Positions 8,538 through 17,171 of a DNA stretch of 47,574 nt are shown in pieces. The notes beneath the pieces were generated by a model. It saw only the letters and a program-made list of their open reading frames with translations. It searched no databases and was not told the DNA's origin. How positions within the stretch are numbered: position 1 is the stretch's first letter; the number at the start of each line of letters is the position of its first letter. Both the position numbers and the translations under genes were made by a program. The stretch spans positions 1 through 47,574 of the forward strand of contig JAPOXR010000070.1 of NCBI GenBank assembly GCA_026706985.1. Reading direction: 5' to 3'. The DNA is from Paracoccaceae bacterium (lineage in GTDB: Bacteria; Pseudomonadota; Alphaproteobacteria; Rhodobacterales; Rhodobacteraceae).

Positions 8538-9455
8538 ATGTTTGGAAAGAGACTGACGGGCACATTTGCCGTGCTCGCGGTTGCCGTATCCGCCGGATCG
8601 GCACTGGCAGAGGACAAGGTTGCATTGATCATGTCGGATATCGGTTCGGCGAACCCGTTCTGGGCCGCCGTGTCTCAGGGAGCAATCGACAAGGGCGCCG
8701 AACTTGGCGTGGACGTGGCCGCGGTCGGCCCGCCGGGTGGTGAAACCGATGTTGCCGGGCAGATCGCGCTGATCGAGGACCAGATTGCCAAGGGCGTCAA
8801 GGGCATCGCCATCGCACCTGCCGACACCGCGGCGGTCATCCCGGCGCTGGAACAGGCGCGTGCACGGGGTGTTGCGGTCATCTTCGTCGACAAGCGCGCC
8901 GACATGCCCGGTACCTACATCGGAACCAACAACATCCCTGCCGCCACGCTCGGTGCCCAGCATATTTGTGACAACGTGCCGGCAGGCAGTGACGTGGCGA
9001 TCCTGCAGGGGATTATCACGAGCACCACCGGGCAGCACCGGGCACAGGGCGCCCGTGAGGGCCTGGAAGCATGTGGCCTCAACATCGTGGCCGAACAGCC
9101 GGCGGACTGGGATACCGCCAAGGCAGTCTCGGTTACCGAGAACATCCTGACCGCGAACCCGAACCTGGCCGCCGTCTTTGCGTCCAACGACAACATGGCG
9201 CTGGGCGTTGTGGAAGCGGTACGGAATATCGGCAAGCTCGACGAGATCTTCATTGTCGGCTTTGACGGGAACCCCAACGCGGCAGAAGCGATTCTTGCCG
9301 GCGATCTTGAAGCATCGGTAGCCCAGCGGCCTTACAATATGGGCCAGATGGGTGTGGAATACGCACTCAAATTGGCAGCCGGTGAAGCGATTCCGGATGA
9401 AATCGACACCGGGGCAGTTCTCGTGACACCGGAGAACGCGGCCGAGTTCAAGTAG
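8538..9455 (+). CDS. Sugar ABC transporter substrate-binding protein (RbsB-like)
   Basis: A 305-residue periplasmic protein with a clear Sec signal peptide: basic start MFGKR, hydrophobic core, probable cleavage after SALA. The mature part follows the type I periplasmic-binding fold: VALIMSDIGSANPFW, then GIAIAPADTAAVIPAL, VIFVDKRAD and the hinge region VAAVFASNDNMALGVVEA. A GGGAG motif 8 nt before the ATG supports the start. As the third gene of the operon it defines ligand specificity. A stem-loop 20 nt downstream may stabilise its mRNA or end the operon. Confidence 0.92.
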   Translation: MFGKRLTGTFAVLAVAVSAGSALAEDKVALIMSDIGSANPFWAAVSQGAIDKGAELGVDVAAVGPPGGETDVAGQIALIEDQIAKGVKGIAIAPADTAAVIPALEQARARGVAVIFVDKRADMPGTYIGTNNIPAATLGAQHICDNVPAGSDVAILQGIITSTTGQHRAQGAREGLEACGLNIVAEQPADWDTAKAVSVTENILTANPNLAAVFASNDNMALGVVEAVRNIGKLDEIFIVGFDGNPNAAEAILAGDLEASVAQRPYNMGQMGVEYALKLAAGEAIPDEIDTGAVLVTPENAAEFK

Positions 9456-9474
9456 GCCCTGCCTGATTCAGGAT

Positions 9475-9503
9475 GGACCGGGGCGCGACCTGTGTCCCGG
9501 TCC
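9475..9503 (+). terminator. Stem-loop after the sugar-binding-protein gene
   Basis: A perfect 8-bp inverted repeat GGACCGGG/CCCGGTCC (9475-9482 with 9496-9503) around a 13-nt loop begins 20 nt after the stop codon. A smaller repeat GGTCA-CAAT-TGACC follows at 9505-9518. There is no T-run, so it may be a Rho-dependent end or an RNA-stabilising hairpin rather than a classic intrinsic terminator. Confidence 0.5.
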
Positions 9504-9816
9504 AGGTCACAATTGACCCGAAGGGCTGATCTGTCCCTTGTTGCATGGAATGGTCAGGACTGGTGAGGCTCAGAAGCGATGCCTCGTCATGCGGTACGTC
9601 TCTTTCCCGAACCGGCCGATCGTGGCCCTGAATACACCTGTGCGAAATCACCCCGGGGGAATGAGGCGAGTTGTCTGGCCCGGGGGATGCTGAGGCTGTC
9701 TGACTACCCGGCGATCAAGCGGACCGATACCGCCAGGCGGAGATTCACTCAAGAACAGGTCGGCTCGGGGTGACCGGTTGAAGACCCGTCCGGGCACAAC
9801 CGGCGCCGCAGGCTGG
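9504..9816. other. Intergenic stretch without a recognised gene
   Basis: About 310 bp between the importer operon and the small broken gene on the minus strand. It contains the small inverted repeat at 9505-9518. No protein, tRNA or repeat was recognised on either strand. Confidence 0.4.
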
Positions 9817-10078
9817 TCACGGCTGGCCTTCCGGCATTTCTATGTCGGCGCGCTCGACATCGCCCAGGGGTTTGGCAACTCGCCAATCCTGCCTGGAGCC
9901 ATCGGATTCCCGCGCCGTGATGACCGTCTCGACCGGTGGGCAGCCCCGGTTCATGGCAGCGCAACTCCGCCACGGCGAGCGTCGTGCTTTCGGGCAGGCC
10001 GAACCGCTCGACCACGAGCATCTTGATCCGACGTACGGCCTTCGGATCGGGACGATTGGGATCAAACAGTCCGCGCAT
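9817..10078 (-). pseudogene. Small conserved-type hypothetical protein broken by a +1 frameshift
   Basis: Two overlapping minus-strand frames join into one sensible protein of about 86 residues. Frame one starts with the ATG at 10078 (MRGLFDPNRPDPKAVRRIK) and runs to VAELRCHEPG. Frame two continues as CPPVETVITARESDGSRQDW and ends ADIEMPEGQP before the TGA at 9817. The frames meet at a run of four C (plus strand 9944-9947). Removing one base restores HEPGCPPVETV, a motif I associate with a family of small proteobacterial proteins of unknown function. The break may be a real mutation or a base-calling error in a homopolymer. Downstream and upstream flanks are non-coding. Confidence 0.55.
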
Positions 10079-10762
10079 GCATGTCTCCTGCCCGCAATGT
10101 CGCGGAATCTCCTGAACAGAAAACTCCGCCAGGTTAAACCTCCGCGGCAGGACGACTCGCCCAGCATCTGGGTGTTCACATGTTTTGCCGGTGGATGGGA
10201 TGCGGTGCAGCGGCACCTGGCATTTGACCGAAGGCGGGCAAATGATACGCTTGCGGTGATGGATCACAAAACGCGACAGGGATAGCCTGCGTTGGCAGAT
10301 CGGCCTGCTTTCCTGATAAGGGTAAGGATCTGGTTCTCGGGTGGGTTGGAACAAGACTGGCGCAGGTTCTGCCGGAAATGGAAAACAGACCGTGAAAAAC
10401 CAGATTCCCGTAACCGGGTGGGGCGGGTGCCCGACTGGGTGGTTCTTCTGCTGATAGGCCCGGCGCTTCCATCTGTCTTTGTTGCGACCGGGAGCTGGCC
10501 GCCTGCACCCGCCATCACCGGCATTCTCGCTTTCATCAATATTGCTTCTGGATACTGAAACTCCTCAAACAGTAATCGCCGTTGTTGCGGGTGGCGGAAC
10601 TTTCCCTGATGAAATCCGTGGATGATTTGGACAGTTGCCGGCGCGTTCGCCACATCAGGCCCCGTAAGTCGCACAGCTGTGTTCTCGGCCTGTCTGGATT
10701 TTCCTTGTTGGAATCGGTAGGCAAAGCGGCACGAAAAAGCGTTTGGGCGGAGGTTCAGGGCG
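10079..10762. other. Intergenic region upstream of the aminopeptidase gene
   Basis: Nearly 700 bp in which no open frame on either strand gives a recognisable protein. The open frames present have low-complexity, shadow-like composition. It marks the junction between the left accessory block and the origin-core genes. A promoter for the methionine aminopeptidase should lie at its right end; GGAGG at 10749-10753 is that gene's ribosome site. No tRNA was seen. Confidence 0.4.
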
Positions 10763-11578
10763 TTGATCAAGGGGCGCACCAAGGACAATATCAGACTGTA
10801 TGCGGCGGAGGATTTCGCACATATGCGTGCCGCCGGTGCCAAAGCCGCGCAGATTCTGGATGAGGTGGCAGAGCGGGTGCAGCCTGGCGTTTCGACGGCA
10901 GAGCTAAATGATTTCATCGAAACCCGTATCGCGGCGCTTGGCGCGCAATCCGCCACTATCGGTTATCGCGGCTACCGGCACGCGTCCTGCATCTCCATTA
11001 ATCACACAGTCTGTCATGGCGTTCCGTCGGACAGGCGGTTGGCGAAAGGTGATATCCTGAATATCGATGTCACCGTCATTGTCGATGGCTGGTATGGCGA
11101 CAGCTCGAGGATGTATGCCGCCGGCCCGCCGCCGCGCCGTGCCGAACGGCTCATGCAAGTCACGCATGATGCGCTGATGCTGGCGGTCCGGGAAGTCCGC
11201 CCGGGGGCAACATTCGGTGATGTCGGTTGGGCGATCGAGAAGCACGCGCGGCATCATCGCATGTCGGTCGTTCGGGAATTCTGTGGCCACGGGCTGGGCC
11301 GGGAGTTTCACCTGCCGCCGAATGTCCTCCATTTCGGCTCCCCCGGTACCGGGCCGGAGCTCAGGGAGGGGATGTTTTTCACCATTGAGCCGATGATCAA
11401 TCTGGGGAAGCCGGAAACCAGGATCCTGCCCGATGGCTGGACGGCGGTGACGCGGGACCGCTCGCTCTCGGCGCAGTTTGAGCATTCCGTCGGCGTCACC
11501 AGGGATGGCTGTGAAGTGTTCACCCTGTCGCCGGGCGGCAAATACTATCCTGCCAATTGGCAGCCGCGTAGCCGCTAA
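10763..11578 (+). CDS. map: Type I methionine aminopeptidase
   Basis: A 271-residue M24-fold metalloprotease that removes the initiator methionine from nascent proteins in the cytoplasm. Metal ligands of the family are visible: D in LNIDVTVIVDGWYGDSSRMY (two Asp), H in FCGHGLGREFH, E in FFTIEPMIN and E in AQFEHSVGV. HASCISINHTVCHGVP is the substrate-pocket segment. The start is taken as the TTG at 10763, because GGAGG lies 9 nt upstream and the N-terminus aligns with family length; there is no ATG before residue 21. It converges on parB with only 4 bp between stop codons. Confidence 0.92.
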   Translation: MIKGRTKDNIRLYAAEDFAHMRAAGAKAAQILDEVAERVQPGVSTAELNDFIETRIAALGAQSATIGYRGYRHASCISINHTVCHGVPSDRRLAKGDILNIDVTVIVDGWYGDSSRMYAAGPPPRRAERLMQVTHDALMLAVREVRPGATFGDVGWAIEKHARHHRMSVVREFCGHGLGREFHLPPNVLHFGSPGTGPELREGMFFTIEPMINLGKPETRILPDGWTAVTRDRSLSAQFEHSVGVTRDGCEVFTLSPGGKYYPANWQPRSR

Positions 11579-11582
11579 GGCA

Positions 11583-12464
11583 TCACTCCTCCCGCGGTTC
11601 CGCGGTTCCGGCCGTGCGTAATAATTCGGCCAGCCGGTCGAGATGTCCGAGATTCTTGAAACCGACCACCAGCTTACCGGATTCGCCCCGGTTGCTCATG
11701 TCGATGCTGACCTTGGCGCGCAGTGCTGAGGTCAGGTCGGCCTCGAGTGTCCTTGTGTCGGCATCCTTGGGAGGGCGTTTGGCTCGTGTATCGCCGGCGA
11801 GGGCGCGCCGCACCATCTCTTCCGTCTGCCGGACCGATAGCCGCAGATTGACAACCTGCCGCGCTGCCGACATCGGATCCGGCGCAACGACAAGCGCCCG
11901 CGCATGCGCCGCAGACAATTCCCCGCTGCGCACGAATTGCTGCACCTCTCCGGGCAATTTCAGCAGCCGAAGCAGGTTGGCGATATGGCTTCTCGATTTA
12001 CCGAGGGCCGCCGACAGCTGTTCCTGGGTGTGATCGAACCCTTCCATCAATTGACGGTATGCCTGCGCCTCCTCCATGGGATTGAGGTCTTCGCGCTGAA
12101 TATTCTCAATCAACGCTATTTCGAGGCTCTCGGCATCCGTCAGCTCGCGGATAATCACCGGCACTTCATGCAGCTGCGCCAGCTGCGCCGCGCGCCAGCG
12201 CCGTTCACCGGCAACGATCAGGAATCCCCCTGCCCGTTCCGGGTCCGGGCGTACAATCAGGGGCTGGATAATGCCTTTATCGCTTATCGAAGCGGCGAGT
12301 TCCCGCAACGCGGATTCGGCGAATTCGCGGCGCGGTTGTTCTGGATAGGGGCGCAGGGTTTCGATCGGTGCCTGCCGCTCCTGCGCCTTGCCTCCAGCAG
12401 CTGTCTCGGCTCCCAACAAGGTTGAAAGGCCGCGTCCGAGACTGTTCCTGCCATCTTGCTGCAT
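11583..12464 (-). CDS. parB: Chromosome-partitioning protein ParB
   Basis: A 293-residue CTP-dependent DNA clamp that loads at parS and spreads along origin DNA. Landmarks are the N-terminal ParA-activating tail (GRNSLGRGLSTLLG), the ParB/Srx CTP-binding motif GERRWRA (86-92), the ENIQREDLNPMEEA motif (120-133), and the helix-turn-helix near 147-170 (TQEQLSAALGKSRSHIANLLRLL) that reads parS. The C-terminal leucine-rich segment is the dimer domain. Its gene follows parA after 14 nt and should be in the same transcription unit. Two parS sites lie 1.4 and 3.3 kb away. Confidence 0.96.
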   Translation of the reverse strand: MQQDGRNSLGRGLSTLLGAETAAGGKAQERQAPIETLRPYPEQPRREFAESALRELAASISDKGIIQPLIVRPDPERAGGFLIVAGERRWRAAQLAQLHEVPVIIRELTDAESLEIALIENIQREDLNPMEEAQAYRQLMEGFDHTQEQLSAALGKSRSHIANLLRLLKLPGEVQQFVRSGELSAAHARALVVAPDPMSAARQVVNLRLSVRQTEEMVRRALAGDTRAKRPPKDADTRTLEADLTSALRAKVSIDMSNRGESGKLVVGFKNLGHLDRLAELLRTAGTAEPREE

Positions 12465-12478
12465 GACCCCTCCCTATG

Positions 12479-13273
12479 TCACGGCCGCCGCCGCAGGACT
12501 TCGTTCGCCAACTCCCTATAGGCAACGCTACCGGCTGAATTGCGGTCATACTGCACCGCCGGGATGCCGTGCGACGGTGCTTCGCCCAATTTTACGTTGC
12601 GGGGAATGACGGTTTCGAACACCAGGTCGCGCAGATGTTCACGGGCGTCCCTCTCGACCTGCCGGCTCAAATTGTTCCGGCGGTCGAACATGGTCAGGAG
12701 CACGCCTTCGATGGCAAGCGCCTCATTGGCAGTCTTGCGGACTTCGCGGATCGTCAGAATCAACTGCGACAAACCTTCGAGGGCGAAAAACTCCGCCTGC
12801 AGCGGCACCAACACGGAATCCGCCGCCGCCAAAGCGTTCAGTGTCAACAGGCCGAGCGAGGGCGGGCAGTCAATCAGTATGTATTGGAGTGCCTCGGTTC
12901 CATTGCCCTCGCCCGCCAGCGCATCCGCGAGAAACCATAATCGCCGCTCGCTCTTCGCCATTTCGATATCTGCCGAACTCATCATCGGCGATGCCGGCAC
13001 CAGCTTCAGATCTTCGGTGGCGGTTTCCAGCAAACATTCGGCAAGCGGTTTTCCCCCTGACAAAACATCATGGATCGAAGCCGACCTTTCCGCGGGATCG
13101 AAACCGAGGCCGGTCGAGGCATTACCCTGCGGGTCAAGATCAATGATCAGGGTCGGCACGCCCATTTCGGCGAGCGAGGCGCCGAGATTGACCACAGACG
13201 TGGTTTTCCCCACGCCGCCCTTCTGGTTGGAAACGGCGACGATTCGCGGTCGGCCGGATTCCTCAGCGCGCAC
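12479..13273 (-). CDS. parA: Chromosome-partitioning ATPase ParA
   Basis: A 264-residue Soj/ParA-type ATPase. The deviant Walker A KGGVGKT (18-24) with its signature first lysine, LIIDLDPQGNAS and YILIDCPPS (Walker B) are present. ATP-bound ParA binds nucleoid DNA and pulls ParB-parS complexes apart during origin segregation. The start is a GTG at 13273 lying inside the end of rsmG (11-nt overlap). This overlap and the rsmG-parA-parB order are standard for alphaproteobacteria. Confidence 0.96.
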   Translation of the reverse strand: MRAEESGRPRIVAVSNQKGGVGKTTSVVNLGASLAEMGVPTLIIDLDPQGNASTGLGFDPAERSASIHDVLSGGKPLAECLLETATEDLKLVPASPMMSSADIEMAKSERRLWFLADALAGEGNGTEALQYILIDCPPSLGLLTLNALAAADSVLVPLQAEFFALEGLSQLILTIREVRKTANEALAIEGVLLTMFDRRNNLSRQVERDAREHLRDLVFETVIPRNVKLGEAPSHGIPAVQYDRNSAGSVAYRELANEVLRRRP

Positions 13274-13898
13274 GCCGCAAGCCCCGGATAAGGAGGATCG
13301 CCGCCTCAGGATTGGTTACACTCACCTGTTCCCGCAACTCAAAATTCCAGTCTCCGCCTGCCTGGTCGATGTCTTTCCGGCGCGCCGCACCTTTCGGAAA
13401 CAGGCAAATTCCGCCTGGCGCCAGGTGGCGGGCCGCCATCTCCATCAACGCCTTCAATGGCGCCACCGCTCTCGCAGTTACAGCGTCAGCGCATTGCCGG
13501 TCAAGCGTCTCAAACCGTGATTCGCATAGTTTCACCGGGATGCCGGTTTCGGCAGCGACCTTTCGCAGAAACTGGCATTTTCGCCACGCCGCTTCGACCA
13601 GGGTGAAACGGGCCGCGGGTGTCCGTTCCGCGGCAATGATCGCGAGCACCATGCCCGGAAATCCGCCGCCTGAGCCAATATCCAGCCAATGTAACTCGCC
13701 GTGCGGGCCGAAGCGCAGAATTTGCGCGCTGTCGAGGAAATGCCGTGTCCAGAGTTCCGGCAGCGTCGAGGTGGCAACCAGTTTCGCCGAAGGATTCCAT
13801 TCTCTCAACAGCGACGCATAGATGCGCAGCCGTTCCAATGTTTCACGTGAAACATTTTCCCTGGCGCTGAATTCCGCTTCGCCGAAATCCGTGGTCAT
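13263..13898 (-). CDS. rsmG: 16S rRNA (guanine-N7)-methyltransferase RsmG (GidB)
   Basis: A 211-residue SAM-dependent methyltransferase that modifies G527 of 16S rRNA. The SAM-binding motif is [11 protein letters not shown] (72-82). The N-terminal segment NVSRET (15-20) is encoded by a perfect parS palindrome lying inside the gene at 13839-13854, so this stretch is under double constraint. The ATG at 13898 overlaps the mnmG stop by 4 nt, and the end overlaps the GTG start of parA by 11 nt, so the genes are tightly coupled. Confidence 0.95.
   Translation of the reverse strand: MTTDFGEAEFSARENVSRETLERLRIYASLLREWNPSAKLVATSTLPELWTRHFLDSAQILRFGPHGELHWLDIGSGGGFPGMVLAIIAAERTPAARFTLVEAAWRKCQFLRKVAAETGIPVKLCESRFETLDRQCADAVTARAVAPLKALMEMAARHLAPGGICLFPKGAARRKDIDQAGGDWNFELREQVSVTNPEAAILLIRGLRRAR
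13839..13854. promoter_or_regulatory. parS site 1 (ParB-binding centromere), inside rsmG
   Basis: TGTTTCACGTGAAACA, a perfect 16-bp palindrome identical to the canonical bacterial parS core; the symmetry extends to 20 bp (13837-13856). It lies within the rsmG coding sequence, about 560 bp upstream of the parA start and about 5.2 kb from the proposed origin. ParB loads here. Confidence 0.92.
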
Positions 13899-15766
13899 GC
13901 ATCCGCGGAATATTGCCGTTGTCTGGCAGCGGCGAGCAGCAATGCCAGCGCTGATGGCGTCATGCCGTCGATCCGCCGTGCCTGGCCGAAAGTTTCCGGC
14001 CGGACCCGGGTGAGCTTTTCTCTGAGTTCGCCGGAGAGGCCGGCAACCGCGTTATAATTCAATTCCAGCGGTAAAGGCCTTGCCTCATCGCGTTCCAGCA
14101 TTTCCGCATCGCGCTTCTGGCGTTCAAGATAGCTTGAATAGAGCGCCTCGCGCTCGATCTGCGCCGCGGTTGCGGGCTGGATCCGACGCAATTCCGGCCA
14201 CACTGCCGAGAGGGCGGCAATATCAATGCCCGGGAGTGCGAGCAGTTCGGCGCCGTTACGGCGGATTCCGTTGCGGCCAAGCCGGAATCCGTGTCTTTCC
14301 GCCTCGCTCGGTGTCATCGTATGCGCTTCCAGGATGTCGCGCCCCGAGGTTAGGTCATTGGTCTTCCGGTCGAATTCCCGGCACCTCCCGGGGCTGACGA
14401 TTCCGGCGCGGATTGCCACGGGCGTCAACCGCTGATCCGCGTTGTCGGCCCGGAGTGAAAGGCGGAACTCAGCTCTCGAGGTGAACATCCGGTAAGGTTC
14501 GCTGACACCCTTGGTGACCAGATCATCGATCATCACGCCGATATAGGCTTGTGACCGCGGCCACAGAACCGGATCCTCCGCCTTGGCCTGCAGCGCTGCA
14601 TTCAGCCCCGCCGCCAAACCCTGTCCGGCCGCCTCCTCGTAGCCTGTGGTTCCGTTGATCTGTCCGGCCAGGAATAGCCCAGGCGCAGATTTCACCTCAA
14701 GTGATGGACGCAGCGCCCTTGGATCGACATAATCATACTCGATCGCATATCCCGGCTGCGTGATGACCGCGCTCTGCAGGCCGGGAATCGTACGCACGAA
14801 GCGCTCCTGCACATCCGCCGGCAACGAGGTTGATATACCGTTCGGATAAACGGTCGGGTCATCCAGCCCTTCCGGCTCAAGGAATATCTGGTGCGAGGAT
14901 TTCTGCGCGAAGCGCACGACTTTATCCTCGACGGATGGGCAGTAGCGTGGACCATTGCTGTCGAAATGCCCGCCATAGATCGCTGACTGCGCCAGATTTG
15001 CCCGGACGATATCGTGTGTCTCGTTAGTTGTATGGGTGATTGCACAGCAGATCTGCCGCACCTGCGGCTCATCAGAAAGAAACGACAGCATTTCCGGGCT
15101 GGAATCGCCTGGCTGGCTCTCAAGTGCACTCCAGTCGATGCTGCGCCCATCAAGCCGGGGAGGCGTTCCGGTTTTCAGCCGCCCGAGCGGCAGACCGAGT
15201 GCCTCTATCCTTTCCGCCAGGCGCATGCTTGCCGGATCACCCGCGCGCCCGGCCTCCCTGGCCTCCTCGCCGATCCGGATTAAGCCGCGCAGAAAGGTCC
15301 CGGTGGTCAGTACAACGCATTTGGCGGAGATTTCCGACCCGTCTGTCAGAATGATGCCGGAGACCGCCTCGCCCTGCAGCAGAAAATCACCCGCCTCGCC
15401 CTCAATCAGCGAAATACGTTCGTCCGCCCGCAATTCGGCCTGCACCGCCAACCGATAGAGTCCGCGGTCGATCTGCGCCCGTGGCCCCTGCACGGCAGGC
15501 CCCTTGCTGCGGTTCAGCAGCCGGTATTGAATTCCGGCCCGATCACCGCAGCGCCCCATGATTCCATCCAACGCATCGATTTCGCGGACGATATGTCCCT
15601 TGCCGACACCGCCGATGGCGGGGTTACAGGACATCGCACCGATGCCGTCGAGCCGCATCGTTACCAGAGCTGTCCGGGCGCCGGCGCGGGACGCGGCTGC
15701 GGCCGCTTCGGCACCGGCATGGCCGCCGCCGACGACGATGACATCAAATTGGCTGTGCTTCGCCAC
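13895..15766 (-). CDS. mnmG: tRNA uridine-5-carboxymethylaminomethyl modification enzyme MnmG (GidA)
   Basis: A 623-residue FAD-dependent enzyme that acts with MnmE to place the carboxymethylaminomethyl group on the wobble uridine of certain tRNAs. The FAD motif [10 protein letters not shown] begins at residue 13. The conserved [14 protein letters not shown] motif (near 44) and the [21 protein letters not shown] motif (near 370) are diagnostic. The length matches the family. The gene is followed with a 4-nt overlap by rsmG. A parS site lies 20 nt upstream of its start codon. Confidence 0.96.
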   Translation of the reverse strand: MAKHSQFDVIVVGGGHAGAEAAAAASRAGARTALVTMRLDGIGAMSCNPAIGGVGKGHIVREIDALDGIMGRCGDRAGIQYRLLNRSKGPAVQGPRAQIDRGLYRLAVQAELRADERISLIEGEAGDFLLQGEAVSGIILTDGSEISAKCVVLTTGTFLRGLIRIGEEAREAGRAGDPASMRLAERIEALGLPLGRLKTGTPPRLDGRSIDWSALESQPGDSSPEMLSFLSDEPQVRQICCAITHTTNETHDIVRANLAQSAIYGGHFDSNGPRYCPSVEDKVVRFAQKSSHQIFLEPEGLDDPTVYPNGISTSLPADVQERFVRTIPGLQSAVITQPGYAIEYDYVDPRALRPSLEVKSAPGLFLAGQINGTTGYEEAAGQGLAAGLNAALQAKAEDPVLWPRSQAYIGVMIDDLVTKGVSEPYRMFTSRAEFRLSLRADNADQRLTPVAIRAGIVSPGRCREFDRKTNDLTSGRDILEAHTMTPSEAERHGFRLGRNGIRRNGAELLALPGIDIAALSAVWPELRRIQPATAAQIEREALYSSYLERQKRDAEMLERDEARPLPLELNYNAVAGLSGELREKLTRVRPETFGQARRIDGMTPSALALLLAAARQRQYSADA

Positions 15767-15785
15767 CGAAAGACTCCCTCATCGA

Positions 15786-15801
15786 TGTTTCACGTGAAAC
15801 A
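15786..15801. promoter_or_regulatory. parS site 2 (ParB-binding centromere), mnmE-mnmG gap
   Basis: A second perfect TGTTTCACGTGAAACA, identical to site 1 and 1.95 kb from it. It lies in the 73-bp gap between the mnmE stop and the mnmG start, so ParB bound here could also affect mnmG transcription. It is about 3.3 kb from the proposed origin. Confidence 0.92.
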
Positions 15802-15839
15802 TTGGCGTTCCCATGCGCCGTTCACCCCTATATTTGGCT

Positions 15840-17132
15840 TCACTTGCCGATGCAAAAACCGGCGAAGATCCTCCCCAGAACCTGCTCGGTGCCGATGCGT
15901 CCGACCAGCGATTCCAGTGCCCGGATCGCTTGCCGGATTTCCTCGGCGGCTACCTCGGTCCGCCCCGGCTTCCGCATTTCCGCCCGCGCCTGTGAAAGAT
16001 GCGCCAAGGCATCGTTGATCGCTTCCCTGTGGCGTGCATGCGCCGCCGTCAGGCTGGTGGCGGAGCGCTCGCCGAGTTCGCGGATAATCGCATCCGTCAT
16101 TTCGGCTATGCCGAACCCGGTCTTGCCCGAGACTGACTGTTTCGGTGGCGGGTCCAATAAATCGGCTTTGGCCCGGAGCACAAGATCGCCCGGCATCCGT
16201 TCCGGCGTTGTCGGCAGCGCATCCTCATCCTGCACCAGAAACACCCGCAGGTCTGCCTGCGAAGCCCGCTGTCTGGCCCTGTCCACGCCGATTTTTTCTA
16301 TCGGGTCCTCGGCGTCGCGCAACCCGGCGGTATCGAGCAGCGTCACCGGCAATCCGCCGAGATCCATGCGCAGCTCGATCACATCGCGTGTGGTGCCGGC
16401 TCTTTCCGAAGTGATCGCGGCGTCGCGGCCCGCCAGCGCATTCAGCAGGGTTGACTTCCCCGAATTCGGCGGGCCGACGATCGCAACTTCGAAGCCGTCG
16501 CGGATCCGCTCCGCGATTTTGCTTCCCCTTGCTTCCCGCTGCAGCCGGTCCTCGGCTTCGGCAATGGCGGCTTCCGCTTGTGCCAGCGTGCCGGGCGGTA
16601 ATTCCTCATCGGAAAAATCCAGGGTCACCTCGATCAGGGCGGCGCAATCGAGCAGGGAACGACGCCATTCCTCGACCCTTTCGCTGAGCGCGCCGCTATA
16701 AAGCTTCAGCGCCTGCCGGCGCTGCGCTTCCGTTTCCGCCTGAATAAGGTCCCCAAGGCCCTCAACTTCATCCAGGCTGAGCTTTCCGTTCAGTAGCGCC
16801 TGCAATGTGAACTCGCCGGCTTCCGCCGGACGCAACCCGTCACATTTCGCCAATTCGCGGTGCAGCGCTGCCACCGTCGCCACGCCGCCGTGGACATGCA
16901 ATTCCATCGTTTCCTCGCCAGTGTAGCTGCCGCCGGCGGGGAAATATATCACGATGGCACTGTCAAGATGGCTGCCATCGGAGAGTTTCAGCCGTTGCAG
17001 CGACGCCCGCCGCGGGCACGGGCAGTCGCCGCCGATTCTGGTTGCGGCCTCCCGGGCGGCCGGACCGGAGATTCGTATGACAGCGATGCCGGCTTTCCCC
17101 TTGGCCGAAGACAGGGCGAAAATCGTGTCCAT
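15840..17132 (-). CDS. mnmE: tRNA modification GTPase MnmE (TrmE)
   Basis: A 430-residue GTPase, partner of MnmG in tRNA wobble-uridine modification. The N-terminal domain binds the folate one-carbon donor (SYTGEETMELHVHGG, 69-83). The G domain has G1 GPPNSGKST (220-228), G2 AGTTRD (245-250) and G3 DTAG (267-270); the G4 position reads RAKAD instead of NKxD, which is a mild oddity. The obligatory C-terminal CIGK is present. The ATG at 17132 is preferred over an adjacent in-frame GTG at 17135. It lies 39 nt after rho in the minus-strand series. Confidence 0.95.
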   Translation of the reverse strand: MDTIFALSSAKGKAGIAVIRISGPAAREAATRIGGDCPCPRRASLQRLKLSDGSHLDSAIVIYFPAGGSYTGEETMELHVHGGVATVAALHRELAKCDGLRPAEAGEFTLQALLNGKLSLDEVEGLGDLIQAETEAQRRQALKLYSGALSERVEEWRRSLLDCAALIEVTLDFSDEELPPGTLAQAEAAIAEAEDRLQREARGSKIAERIRDGFEVAIVGPPNSGKSTLLNALAGRDAAITSERAGTTRDVIELRMDLGGLPVTLLDTAGLRDAEDPIEKIGVDRARQRASQADLRVFLVQDEDALPTTPERMPGDLVLRAKADLLDPPPKQSVSGKTGFGIAEMTDAIIRELGERSATSLTAAHARHREAINDALAHLSQARAEMRKPGRTEVAAEEIRQAIRALESLVGRIGTEQVLGRIFAGFCIGK

Positions 17133-17171
17133 CACATCCGGCGGCTCCGTGCATCTGCTGTGGCAGGGCGG

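Noticed and set aside
7944-9038. Minus-strand open frame of 364 codons opposite the sugar permease and binding protein
   Set aside because: Shadow frame rich in His, Arg and Gly with no domain; both genes beneath are secure.
10264-10956. Long minus-strand open frame overlapping the start of the aminopeptidase gene
   Set aside because: No recognisable domain, overlaps a certain gene, and the composition is typical of a high-GC shadow frame.
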